A stretch of DNA of 19,774 nt from Euzebyaceae bacterium (GTDB taxonomy: Bacteria; Actinomycetota; Nitriliruptoria; Euzebyales; Egibacteraceae): contig JACCXR010000469.1 in assembly GCA_013696915.1 (NCBI GenBank), positions 1 to 19,774 of the forward strand. Direction: 5' to 3'. Position numbers and translations under genes: made by a program. Shown piece after piece: positions 13,931 through 19,774 of this stretch (position 1 is its first letter; each line of letters starts with the position of its first letter). A model generated the notes under the pieces. It made no database searches, had not been told where the DNA came from, and saw only the letters and a list, made by a program, of their open reading frames with translations.

Positions 13931-14404
13931 ATGTCCGAAGACGTGGAAGTCGTCCAAGAGCCCGCACCCGACCGCGAGAGCACGATGGTCGAGCCCGGCA
14001 AGCTCATGCGGATCGCCCTGATGCTCCGCGAGATGCAGGAGGAGGTGCGGCGGGCGCCGACCGACGAGGCCGGACGGGAGCGGCTGAAGCTCGTCCACGA
14101 GCGGGCGCTGGGGCAGCTGTGCGAAGTGCTCAGCGGCGACCTGCAGAAGGAGCTGTCGAGCCTCACGCTGCCCTTCGACGACCCGGTGCCGTCCGAGTCG
14201 GTGATCCTGATCGCCCAGGCGCAGCTGATCGGCTGGCTTGAGGGCCTGTTCCAGGGCATCCAGGCCGCCATCTTCACCCAGCAGGCGCAGGCCCGCCAGC
14301 AGCTCGACGCCATGCGCCAGCGGGGCCTGCCGGTCGGCGACGCGGGCCCTCCCGGACGGCCGGCCCCGGGCGGCCCGCGCGAGAGCACCGGTCAATACCT
14401 GTAG
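13931..14404 (+). CDS. bpa: Bacterial proteasome activator Bpa (PafE)
   Basis: The 157-residue protein matches the DUF2587/Bpa family. The core reads EPGKLMRIALMLREMQEEVR, RAPTDEAGRERLKLVHERAL, LSSLTLPFDDPVPSESVILI and AQAQLIGWLEGLFQGIQAAI, forming the four-helix protomer of the dodecameric ring. The C-terminus is the diagnostic GQYL (residues 154-157), which docks into the 20S proteasome alpha ring and opens the gate without ATP. The protein therefore predicts that this organism has a 20S proteasome, encoded elsewhere. The N-terminal 18 residues and the Gly/Pro-rich linker before GQYL look disordered, as in the family. The ATG has no Shine-Dalgarno sequence but has a -10 element six bases upstream. 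The upstream thioredoxin-TPR gene is a plausible partner in protein quality control. Confidence 0.95.
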   Translation: MSEDVEVVQEPAPDRESTMVEPGKLMRIALMLREMQEEVRRAPTDEAGRERLKLVHERALGQLCEVLSGDLQKELSSLTLPFDDPVPSESVILIAQAQLIGWLEGLFQGIQAAIFTQQAQARQQLDAMRQRGLPVGDAGPPGRPAPGGPRESTGQYL

Positions 14405-14487
14405 CCCTGGACCTCGCGTCGCTCCTTGAGTGATCAGGTCCGGGTCACCACGCTCCGCTCAGGTTTCGCCCGCCAGTCGCCCCCGGT

Positions 14488-14493
14488 TATTGT
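14488..14493 (+). promoter_or_regulatory. Possible -10 element TATTGT
   Basis: TATTGT lies in an A/T-rich island within a very GC-rich 143-base gap, 54 bases before the next gene's ATG. It matches TANNNT. A weak TTTCGC lies 18 bases upstream. Confidence 0.4.
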
Positions 14494-14547
14494 TCGTCGC
14501 GCCGCGGGCCGCCGGTCCGCGGCGCAGACGCGACCGCAGGAGGGCAG

Positions 14548-14895
14548 ATGGGCCGGGCACGGGGTCTGTGGGACGTACTCAGTGCTGCGCTGGAGAAGCA
14601 GGACGTCGACGCGCTCCTCGACATCTACGCCCCGGACGCCCTGTGGCTGGAGCCGCAGAACCCGCCGCACGAGACCTCCCGGCTCATCCAGGCCTACCTC
14701 AGCTCGTGGATGTCGGCGCGCGAGAGCATCGACGTGACGACCAAGCGGATGCTCGAGTCGGCGGACGGCTCGACGGTGGCGGTGGAGTGGACGATCAGCT
14801 TCACGGCCGGGGGACGGCGGTGGAAGGACCTGCCCCGGTCGACGTGGATCGAGGCCTCGACCGACGGGGTGCGGTACCAGCGCGACTACTACTGA
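14548..14895 (+). CDS. SnoaL-like/NTF2-fold protein
   Basis: The 115-residue protein has the pattern of SnoaL-like polyketide-cyclase/NTF2 fold proteins. An N-terminal helix pair reads WDVLSAALEKQDVDALLDIY, followed by APDALWLEPQNPPHETSRLI, and ends in strands VAVEWTISFTAGGRRWKDL and STWIEASTDGVRYQRDYY. Members are cone-shaped pocket proteins that include enzymes, ligand carriers and many of unknown role; no catalytic residues can be assigned safely. The ATG follows GCAGGAGGGCAG, a good ribosome-binding site. It stands alone between bpa and the lytic transglycosylase gene with its own promoter candidate. The function is unknown. Confidence 0.8.
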   Translation: MGRARGLWDVLSAALEKQDVDALLDIYAPDALWLEPQNPPHETSRLIQAYLSSWMSARESIDVTTKRMLESADGSTVAVEWTISFTAGGRRWKDLPRSTWIEASTDGVRYQRDYY

Positions 14896-14931
14896 CGGGC
14901 GCTCGCATGGGGCGGCCCCGCAGATCAAGAG

Positions 14932-14961
14932 TTGGCAAACGCCTCAGCGCTTGACTACGGT
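14932..14961 (+). promoter_or_regulatory. Promoter: TTGGCA, 18-base spacer, TACGGT
   Basis: TTGGCA at 14932-14937 and TACGGT at 14956-14961 form the best -35/-10 pair in the window, upstream of the LysM/transglycosylase gene. The predicted start near 14968 gives a leader of about 73 bases. A second TTGACT sits at 14961-14966, immediately beyond the -10. Confidence 0.55.
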
Positions 14962-15040
14962 TGACTCCTGACACACTCCCATCTCGTCTCTGCCGCCGGG
15001 AGGCGCCGTCGAGACGGTACTCCACCGAGAGGTCTTCCCC

Positions 15041-15868
15041 ATGCTTGCCCTCCCCTCGGTCGGCCGCCGCGCGTGCTCCTGCCTGCTGGTGATCGGTGCG
15101 CTCGTCCTTGCCGGCTCTGCCCACTACACCGTCCGTGCCGGCGACACGCTGTCCGGCATCGCCGCGGCGCACGGCGTCTCGGCGTCCGCCGTCGCGGCGG
15201 CGAACGGCATCTCGGACGCGGACCTCATCCACGCCGGCCAGTCCCTGGACATCCCCGCAGGCAGCGGGCGCGCGGAGGCCTCGGTCGACTCCGGCGGTGG
15301 CGGCCACGTCGTGCGCCCGGGCGAGACCCTCTCCGACATCGCCCGCCGGTACGGCATCGGCGTCGCGGACCTCGCGGCCGCGAACGACGTCGCGGACGTC
15401 AACGTGGTGATCGAGGGGCGGCGGCTGCGTGTCCCTGCCCCCGCGGCGGTCGTTCCCGCGCCGCGGTCGGCGTCCTCCCGCGCGGACGTCGGCACCCTGC
15501 TCGAGCAGACGGCGCGCGACTACGGGTGGAACCCCGCGATGGTGAAGGCCCTGGCGATGCAGGAGTCGGGCTGGAACAACCGGGTGGTCTCGAGCGTCGG
15601 CGCCGTCGGCATCATGCAGGTACTGCCCTCCACCGGCGAGTTCGTCTCGCAGCGCGTCGTCGGGCGGCCCCTCGACCTCCGCGATCCGGCCGACAACGTG
15701 GAGGCCGGGGTCGCGTTCCTCGACCACCTCCACGGCCTGACCGGGGGAGACACCCGCAGGACGCTCGCGGGCTACTACCAGGGACTGCGTTCGGTGGAGC
15801 GCAACGGCATGTACGAGGACACGGTGCGCTACATCGACAACGTGCTGGCCCTGCGCGACCGCTACTGA
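15041..15868 (+). CDS. Secreted LysM-domain lytic transglycosylase
   Basis: The 275-residue protein starts with a basic n-region and hydrophobic core (CLLVIGALVLAGSA), a signal peptide probably cut near residue 27. Two LysM peptidoglycan-binding modules follow: HYTVRAGDTLSGIAAAHGVS at 28-72 and HVVRPGETLSDIARRYGIG at 89-132. After a Pro/Ala/Ser linker, an SLT (goose-lysozyme-like) domain covers residues about 148-275, with catalytic glutamate E175 in AMQESGWNNRVVSS and the conserved GAVGIMQVLPST and GYYQGL. It should cleave peptidoglycan glycan strands outside the membrane, in growth, division or resuscitation. Two cysteines in the signal region do not form a clear lipobox. The stop overlaps the convergent thioesterase gene by 7 bases. 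Confidence 0.93.
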   Translation: MLALPSVGRRACSCLLVIGALVLAGSAHYTVRAGDTLSGIAAAHGVSASAVAAANGISDADLIHAGQSLDIPAGSGRAEASVDSGGGGHVVRPGETLSDIARRYGIGVADLAAANDVADVNVVIEGRRLRVPAPAAVVPAPRSASSRADVGTLLEQTARDYGWNPAMVKALAMQESGWNNRVVSSVGAVGIMQVLPSTGEFVSQRVVGRPLDLRDPADNVEAGVAFLDHLHGLTGGDTRRTLAGYYQGLRSVERNGMYEDTVRYIDNVLALRDRY

Positions 15869-16527
15869 GCCGGCGGCAGGCCGAGCCGCTCGGGCGGGAT
15901 GGCGATGAAGAGCGCATCGGCCTCGGCGACGCACTCGTCGCCGTGCAGCATCTGCGACTCCATCCACAGCTTGCGGCCCTCCCGGCGGACCAGGCGGGCC
16001 AGGACGGTGAGGTCTGCGCCCACCGGCACCGGCGCCCGGTACCGCACCGTGAGCCGGCCGGTGTAGGCCGGGGTCCGCTGGATCACGAGCACGTAGCCCA
16101 TGACGTCGTCGAAGACGGCGGCGACGACGCCGCCGTGCGCGCGGCCGGGGGCGCCCTCGAAGGCCGGGCCGAGGTTGAAGTCCGCAACCGCACCGTCGCC
16201 CGCGCGGCGGACCTGGATGGCGATGCCCATCGGGTTGGCGGCACCGGACACGACGCACTCGGCGAAGTGGCTCATGGGCTGCCCGTCCGCCGGCGGGCTG
16301 GCCCACAGTCGGCGCTTCATGGACTCGATCGGCCGCGTGCGGGCCGCGCCGGTCTCGACCGTCGCGGCCGTGGCGTGGGCGAGCGTCGCGATCCGGTCGA
16401 GGAGGCCCGGATCGGCCTCATGGCCGACGACCGCGTGACCCAGCCGGCGCAGCGCGGCGGCGGCGCGTTCGCGGACGGCGTTGGCGTCGGCAGCCGGCGT
16501 GTCGCCGGTGCCCGCCGGGGAGGACAC
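15862..16527 (-). CDS. PaaI-like hotdog-fold thioesterase
   Basis: The protein has an N-terminal helical extension of about 80 residues followed by a PaaI-type hotdog domain. NPMGIAIQVRRAG, APGRAHGGVVAAVFDDVMGY (the HGG...D active-site pattern) and YTGRLTVRYRAPVPVGADLT are diagnostic. It would hydrolyse acyl-CoA thioesters. Two starts are plausible: GTG at 16527 (221 residues, used here) or TTG at 16539, which would overlap the HAD gene stop as TTGA. Neither has a good ribosome-binding site, so coupling to the HAD gene is likely. Pairing with an HAD-IB phosphatase has no clear biochemical reason. Confidence 0.85.
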   Translation of the reverse strand: MSSPAGTGDTPAADANAVRERAAAALRRLGHAVVGHEADPGLLDRIATLAHATAATVETGAARTRPIESMKRRLWASPPADGQPMSHFAECVVSGAANPMGIAIQVRRAGDGAVADFNLGPAFEGAPGRAHGGVVAAVFDDVMGYVLVIQRTPAYTGRLTVRYRAPVPVGADLTVLARLVRREGRKLWMESQMLHGDECVAEADALFIAIPPERLGLPPAQ

Positions 16528-16535
16528 CCCGGGAC

Positions 16536-17405
16536 TCAACCGCGGCCGGCCGCGACCGGCGCACGCGCCGGGTCGTGGCGGCGCTGGTAGAGCACCCAAC
16601 CGGCCAGGGCGACCGCACCGAGGGCGCCGGCGCCGGCCATGACCTCTGCCGGGGGCCGCGGGACCCCGCCGAGGCGGCTGCGCATGGCCACCGGGCGCAC
16701 GAAGTCGACGGTCTCCCACCCGCGCTCACGCGCGGCGACGCGCAGCTCGCGGTCGGGGTTGACCGCCACGGGATGGCCGACCGCAGAGAGCATCGGAAGG
16801 TCGGTCACCGAGTCTGAGTAGGCGTAGCTGGCCGCCAGATCGATGTTGCGCGCGGCGGCCTCCTGGCGCATGGCCACGGCCTTGTTCTCCGCGTAGGCGT
16901 AGAACTCCAGCGTCCCGTCGTAGAAGCCGTCGCGGTCGATGCCGGCGCGGGTCGCGATGACGTAGGGGACGCCCAGGTACTCGGCGAGCGGTCGGACGAC
17001 CTCCACGCCCGACGACGACACGAGATAGAGGTCGCGGCCGGCGCGGCGGTGCTCGGAGAACAGGTCGAGCGCCTCCTGGTAGATCAGCGGGTCGATGATC
17101 TCCTCGAGCGTCTCACGGACCAGGCGCTGGACCCGCTCTGCCTCCCAGCCCCGGGTCAGTTCCAGCAGCGCCACCCGGGAGCGCTCCATGCGCTGCTCGT
17201 TCGCGCCGACGAGCTGGTAGGCCAGCTGGGCATAGGCCCCCTTGACGACCACGCTGGGCGAGATCAGCCCCTCGCGGTAGAGGGGGCGCCCGAACGCCAG
17301 CGTCGACGACTTGGCCACGACGGTCTTGTCGAGGTCGAAGAAGGCGGCCTCTCGTCGTCCCGCCGCGGTGCCGGTCTCCTCCCCGGCGCGACCCTTCCCG
17401 TCCAT
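16536..17405 (-). CDS. HAD-IB family phosphatase (SerB-like) with C-terminal membrane helix
   Basis: The 289-residue protein has all haloacid-dehalogenase motifs: motif I FFDLDKTVV (D24 nucleophile, D26), motif II VSSSG (residues 129-133), motif III K175 in ENKAVAMR, and motif IV D198/D202 in SDSVTDLPML. The helical cap between motifs I and II puts it in subclass IB with phosphoserine phosphatase. The substrate is unknown. Near the C-terminus, AGAGALGAVALAGWVLY is a probable membrane anchor followed by RRHD, so the enzyme may sit at the inner membrane. The gene is divergent from the Ssd/TadA genes, an arrangement also known in mycobacteria (Rv3661/Rv3660c region). The ATG has no ribosome-binding site but has TACCCT six bases upstream. 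Confidence 0.92.
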   Translation of the reverse strand: MDGKGRAGEETGTAAGRREAAFFDLDKTVVAKSSTLAFGRPLYREGLISPSVVVKGAYAQLAYQLVGANEQRMERSRVALLELTRGWEAERVQRLVRETLEEIIDPLIYQEALDLFSEHRRAGRDLYLVSSSGVEVVRPLAEYLGVPYVIATRAGIDRDGFYDGTLEFYAYAENKAVAMRQEAAARNIDLAASYAYSDSVTDLPMLSAVGHPVAVNPDRELRVAARERGWETVDFVRPVAMRSRLGGVPRPPAEVMAGAGALGAVALAGWVLYQRRHDPARAPVAAGRG

Positions 17406-17411
17406 GGCTGC

Positions 17412-17417
17412 AGGGTA
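17412..17417 (-). promoter_or_regulatory. -10 element TACCCT for a probable leaderless HAD transcript
   Basis: Reading the minus strand, TACCCT ends exactly six bases before the ATG at 17405, the same spacing as the bpa -10 element. There is no Shine-Dalgarno sequence, so a leaderless transcript is likely. Confidence 0.5.
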
Positions 17418-17569
17418 GCCGCCCCGCCGGGCGCCGCCCCCGACCGGCCGGCCGTCCACAGGTCGTCCGGGCGATCCGGGCGGCTGGGTCCCCCACCCGC
17501 CGTAGCGTCGCGCTGCGGCGACCCGACCGGTGGCCGCGCCGCTGGCCACGACCGGAGGAGGAGGCACGG

Positions 17570-18487
17570 ATGCGCAACGAGGACCTGCCGGTCGCACTTG
17601 ACCTGCCGGACGGCCTCGCCGCGGAGGTCGCCTCGTTCGTGGAGACGGAGGCGGGATGGCAGGTCGTGGGCACCGACGGCGGCCTTGCGCCGGCGCTGGC
17701 GATCGCGAGCGGCCCGCGGCCGGGGGTGCCGAGTGTCGTCGTGGTCGAGGGCCCGGCGGACGGCGAGCAGGTCCGTGCGGCGCTGCTGGCCGGCGCCCTC
17801 GACGTCATCGCCTGGCCCCAGGACCGCCGGCGCCTGCTCGATGCTCCGCTCCGCGTGCGGGCGACCGGACGCCAGGCGGGGGGTCCCGCGGTGTTCCGCG
17901 TCGCCGGCTGTGCAGGGGGCGTCGGGACGTCCACGGTCACGCTGGCCGTCGGCGGGCTGCTCGCGTGGTCGGGCCGCCCGACCCTGGTCGTCGGCGGCGA
18001 CGACCTGCTCGCCCTCTGCGGTCTGGGTCCCTGGACCGGCCCGGGCGCCGCGGAACTCGCCGCGCTGGCGCCCGCCGACGCGGCGGCCGAGGTTCCCGGC
18101 CTCGCCAAGGCCGTCCCGGGCGTCGACCGGCTCACGGTTCTCGGCGGCGGGGGTGGTGTCGCCGGGACCGGCGGCTGGCCCCTCGCCGCGGTCGTCGCTG
18201 ACCTGCGCGCCCCGACGCACCTCCACGGCGCCGACCTCGTCTGCGCGCGCGCCGACTCCCGCCTGCGTGCGCTGGGGCGCCTGGGGGGCGACGTCCCCGT
18301 GCTGGTCGGCGAGTCGGGGCCGCTCGACCGGGCCGGGGTCCGCCGGCTGCTCGGCCGGGCGCCGGTCGGGTGGGTGCCGTGGTCGGTGCGGGTCGCCAGG
18401 GCGGGCGTCTCGGGGCGCGTTCCCAGCGGCCTTCCCGGGTCGTGGATCTCCACCCTCCGCGCGGTTCTGCGGCGGGTGCACCGGTGA
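17570..18487 (+). CDS. ssd: Ssd/CpaE-like protein with degenerate Walker A
   Basis: The 305-residue protein resembles septum-site-determining protein Ssd and the CpaE-type ATPases of Tad pilus loci. The N-terminal 100 residues look like a receiver-type domain (VVVVEGPADGEQVRAALLAG, LDVIAWPQDRRRLLD). The MinD/ParA-like domain starts at about 107. Its P-loop region reads GCAGGVGTSTVTLAVG: both lysines of the deviant Walker A (KGGxGK[ST]) are missing, which makes normal ATP hydrolysis doubtful. Mycobacterial Ssd also has a variant P-loop. Such proteins are thought to localise Tad machinery or affect septum placement. The ATG follows a strong GGAGGAGGAGG site. The stop overlaps the tadA start as GTGA. 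Confidence 0.85.
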   Translation: MRNEDLPVALDLPDGLAAEVASFVETEAGWQVVGTDGGLAPALAIASGPRPGVPSVVVVEGPADGEQVRAALLAGALDVIAWPQDRRRLLDAPLRVRATGRQAGGPAVFRVAGCAGGVGTSTVTLAVGGLLAWSGRPTLVVGGDDLLALCGLGPWTGPGAAELAALAPADAAAEVPGLAKAVPGVDRLTVLGGGGGVAGTGGWPLAAVVADLRAPTHLHGADLVCARADSRLRALGRLGGDVPVLVGESGPLDRAGVRRLLGRAPVGWVPWSVRVARAGVSGRVPSGLPGSWISTLRAVLRRVHR

Positions 18488-19617
18488 GCGCGGCGGCCGT
18501 GTCCCTGGACCGCCTGCGGAGGCGGGTGGCCGACGACCCGGTCCTGGCGGCCACGGCCGACGGGCCGGCGCGGCTCGCGGCGGTGCGCTCGGCCGTGGCC
18601 AGGGCCGTCCGCGAGGAGGGCATGCTGCTGCCGTCGGGGGCCCTGGCGACCGTGGTGCGGGAGCTCGCGGACACCCTGGCCGGGCTGGGACCGGTCCAGC
18701 CGCTGCTGCGCGACCCCGCGGTCACCGACGTGATGGTCAACGGGCCGGACGAGGTGTGGGTCGAACGGGGCGGCCGACTCCAGCAGGTCGACGTGTCGTT
18801 CCCCGACGCCGAGGCCGTGCGGGCCGCCGTCCTGCGGGTCGTCGGGCCGCTGGGACTGCGGTTCGACCGCGCCCGCCCGCACGTGGACGCCCGGCTCGCG
18901 GACGGCAGCCGCCTCCACGCCCTCCTCCCGCCGCTCGCGCCCGGAGGACCGGTCGTGACGGTCCGCAAGTTCGCGTCGCTGTCGCCCACGTGGGACGAGC
19001 TCGCCGCCTCCGGTGCCGTGCCAGCCGACGTCGGCGCGCTGCTCCGGGACGCGATCGCGGCCAGGCGCGCCATCGTCTGCTGCGGTCGCACCGGGACCGG
19101 CAAGACGACGCTGCTCGGGGTTCTGCTCGGCGACATCGGGGCCGGCGAACGCGTCGTCGTGATCGAGGACGCCCCCGAGCTGCGCCCGCGCTGCCCGCAC
19201 GTGGTCCGGCTCGAGACGCGGCCGCCGAACGCCGAGGCGGCGGGCGAGGTGACCATCCGCGACCTGGTGCGTCAGGCGCTGCGCATGCGTCCCGACCGGA
19301 TCGTGGTCGGAGAGGTGCGGGGCGAGGAGGTCGTCGATGTCCTCCAGGCGCTGGCGACCGGCCACGAGGGCTGCATGACGACCGTGCACGCCCGCGCCGC
19401 GGACGAGGCGCTCGTCCGCCTCGAGGGCATGGCCCTGCTCGCCGGGCTGCCGCTGGAAGCGGCCCGCGCCCAGCTGGCCGTCGGACTCGACCTGTTCGTC
19501 GTCCTGTCACGGGCGCCCGACGGCAGGCGCGGCGTGGTGCAGGTCGCCGAGACCGCCCCGCGGGTCGCTGACGGCCCGTTGCGCGCCACCGAGCTCTGGC
19601 GTCGGGGATCGTGGTGA
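18484..19617 (+). CDS. tadA: TadA/CpaF-type secretion ATPase
   Basis: The 377-residue protein is a type II/IV secretion superfamily ATPase of the CpaF/TadA branch. Residues 1-150 form the N-terminal domain (LGPVQPLLRDPAVTDVMVNG is characteristic). The C-terminal ATPase domain has Walker A GRTGTGKTT (201-209, K207), the Asp box VVVIEDAPEL, Walker B RPDRIVVGEVRGEE (E277) and the His box GHEGCMTTVHA. It should form a hexamer that powers assembly of a Tad/Flp pilus or secretion of pilin-like proteins at the inner membrane. The GTG start at 18484 overlaps the Ssd stop as GTGA; an in-frame extension back into the Ssd gene is unlikely. Its C-terminal partner genes continue to the right edge. Confidence 0.93.
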   Translation: MSAAAVSLDRLRRRVADDPVLAATADGPARLAAVRSAVARAVREEGMLLPSGALATVVRELADTLAGLGPVQPLLRDPAVTDVMVNGPDEVWVERGGRLQQVDVSFPDAEAVRAAVLRVVGPLGLRFDRARPHVDARLADGSRLHALLPPLAPGGPVVTVRKFASLSPTWDELAASGAVPADVGALLRDAIAARRAIVCCGRTGTGKTTLLGVLLGDIGAGERVVVIEDAPELRPRCPHVVRLETRPPNAEAAGEVTIRDLVRQALRMRPDRIVVGEVRGEEVVDVLQALATGHEGCMTTVHARAADEALVRLEGMALLAGLPLEAARAQLAVGLDLFVVLSRAPDGRRGVVQVAETAPRVADGPLRATELWRRGSW

Positions 19618-19774
19618 CGGTGCCGACGCCCGACATCGGCGCGCTGCGTCCGGGGAGCCGCGGGCGGCCACCTCGGGCCCAGCCGCACGGCCCCGGATTG
19701 GACCTGGCGGTGCTGAGCGAGCTGCGGGCGGCGCTGTCCGCCGGCGCGGCGCCCGGCGCCGCGCTGGGCGCCGC
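19614..19774 (+). CDS. Probable TadB-type (type II secretion F family) protein, 3' end missing
   Basis: A GTG at 19614 overlaps the tadA stop as GTGA and opens a frame that runs off the window (53 full codons). The visible part has a basic, proline-rich start and then LDLAVLSELRAALSAGAAPG, which resembles the cytoplasmic helix pair before the membrane segments in GspF/TadB proteins. Position after tadA supports this. No membrane helix is reached, so identity rests mainly on context. Confidence 0.6.
   Translation, partial: MTVPTPDIGALRPGSRGRPPRAQPHGPGLDLAVLSELRAALSAGAAPGAALGA

Noticed and set aside
14896..15040. Possible ydaO-type (c-di-AMP) riboswitch before the LysM/transglycosylase gene
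   Set aside because: Such riboswitches often precede cell-wall hydrolase genes in actinobacteria, but the predicted leader is only about 73 bases and no conserved riboswitch core could be recognised.
18370..18483. An earlier ATG start for tadA
   Set aside because: It would overlap the end of ssd by over 100 bases; the GTG at 18484 gives the GTGA junction used repeatedly in this window.
17049..19571. A long plus-strand open frame (about 840 codons)
   Set aside because: It runs against the HAD gene and out of frame through ssd and tadA, whose domains are unmistakable; the translation is Arg-rich and shows no domain.

Overview
This is a high-GC window with very dense coding, short intergenic gaps and frequent GTG starts. 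Genes commonly overlap by four bases (GTGA or ATGA). The gene content points to an actinobacterium. The strongest markers are a proteasome activator ending in GQYL and the arrangement of an HAD-IB phosphatase divergent from an Ssd/CpaE-like gene followed by tadA, which is also found in mycobacteria and streptomycetes. A deep-branching soil actinobacterium such as Thermoleophilia would fit, but that is inference.

Layout: (1) 1-2144 (+): 3' part of the FAD subunit of a xanthine dehydrogenase-type molybdoenzyme, then an LVIVD-repeat beta-propeller protein, closed by a perfect 16-bp hairpin. (2) 2201-4431 (-): a coupled pair, a class V aminotransferase and a DapB-like NAD(P)-binding oxidoreductase, divergent from a PaaX-family regulator at 4628-5452. 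(3) 5471-6595 (-): two tandem hemerythrin-domain genes. (4) 6702-7064 (+): a decayed mazF-type toxin locus. (5) 7087-9869: a PaaK-like CoA ligase with a small overlapping partner, divergent from an acyl-CoA dehydrogenase. (6) 9976-10479 (+): a small membrane-anchored coiled-coil protein built from 11-residue repeats. (7) 10444-12897 (-): a four-gene operon (hotdog thioesterase, SDR, crotonase-fold protein, Rid-family protein) in which every junction overlaps by 4 bp. (8) 13077-15868 (+): thioredoxin-TPR protein, the proteasome activator Bpa, a SnoaL-like protein and a secreted LysM/lytic transglycosylase. (9) 15862-17405 (-): PaaI-like thioesterase and HAD-IB phosphatase. (10) 17570-end (+): Ssd/CpaE-like protein, TadA ATPase and the start of a probable TadB-type protein.

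The ligase, dehydrogenase, crotonase, SDR and two thioesterases, with a PaaX-type regulator nearby, suggest breakdown of aromatic or fatty acids as CoA thioesters. No complete known pathway is present, so substrates cannot be assigned. The right end is a Tad-type pilus or secretion locus. The observations most worth a second look are the mazF relic with an apparent antitoxin-toxin fusion, the crotonase and Rid proteins lacking canonical catalytic residues, the two probable leaderless promoters, and the hemerythrin with a C-terminal Rho-N/SAP-like tail. No tRNA, rRNA, CRISPR array, insertion sequence or prophage was seen, and no gene-free stretch exceeds 300 bases.
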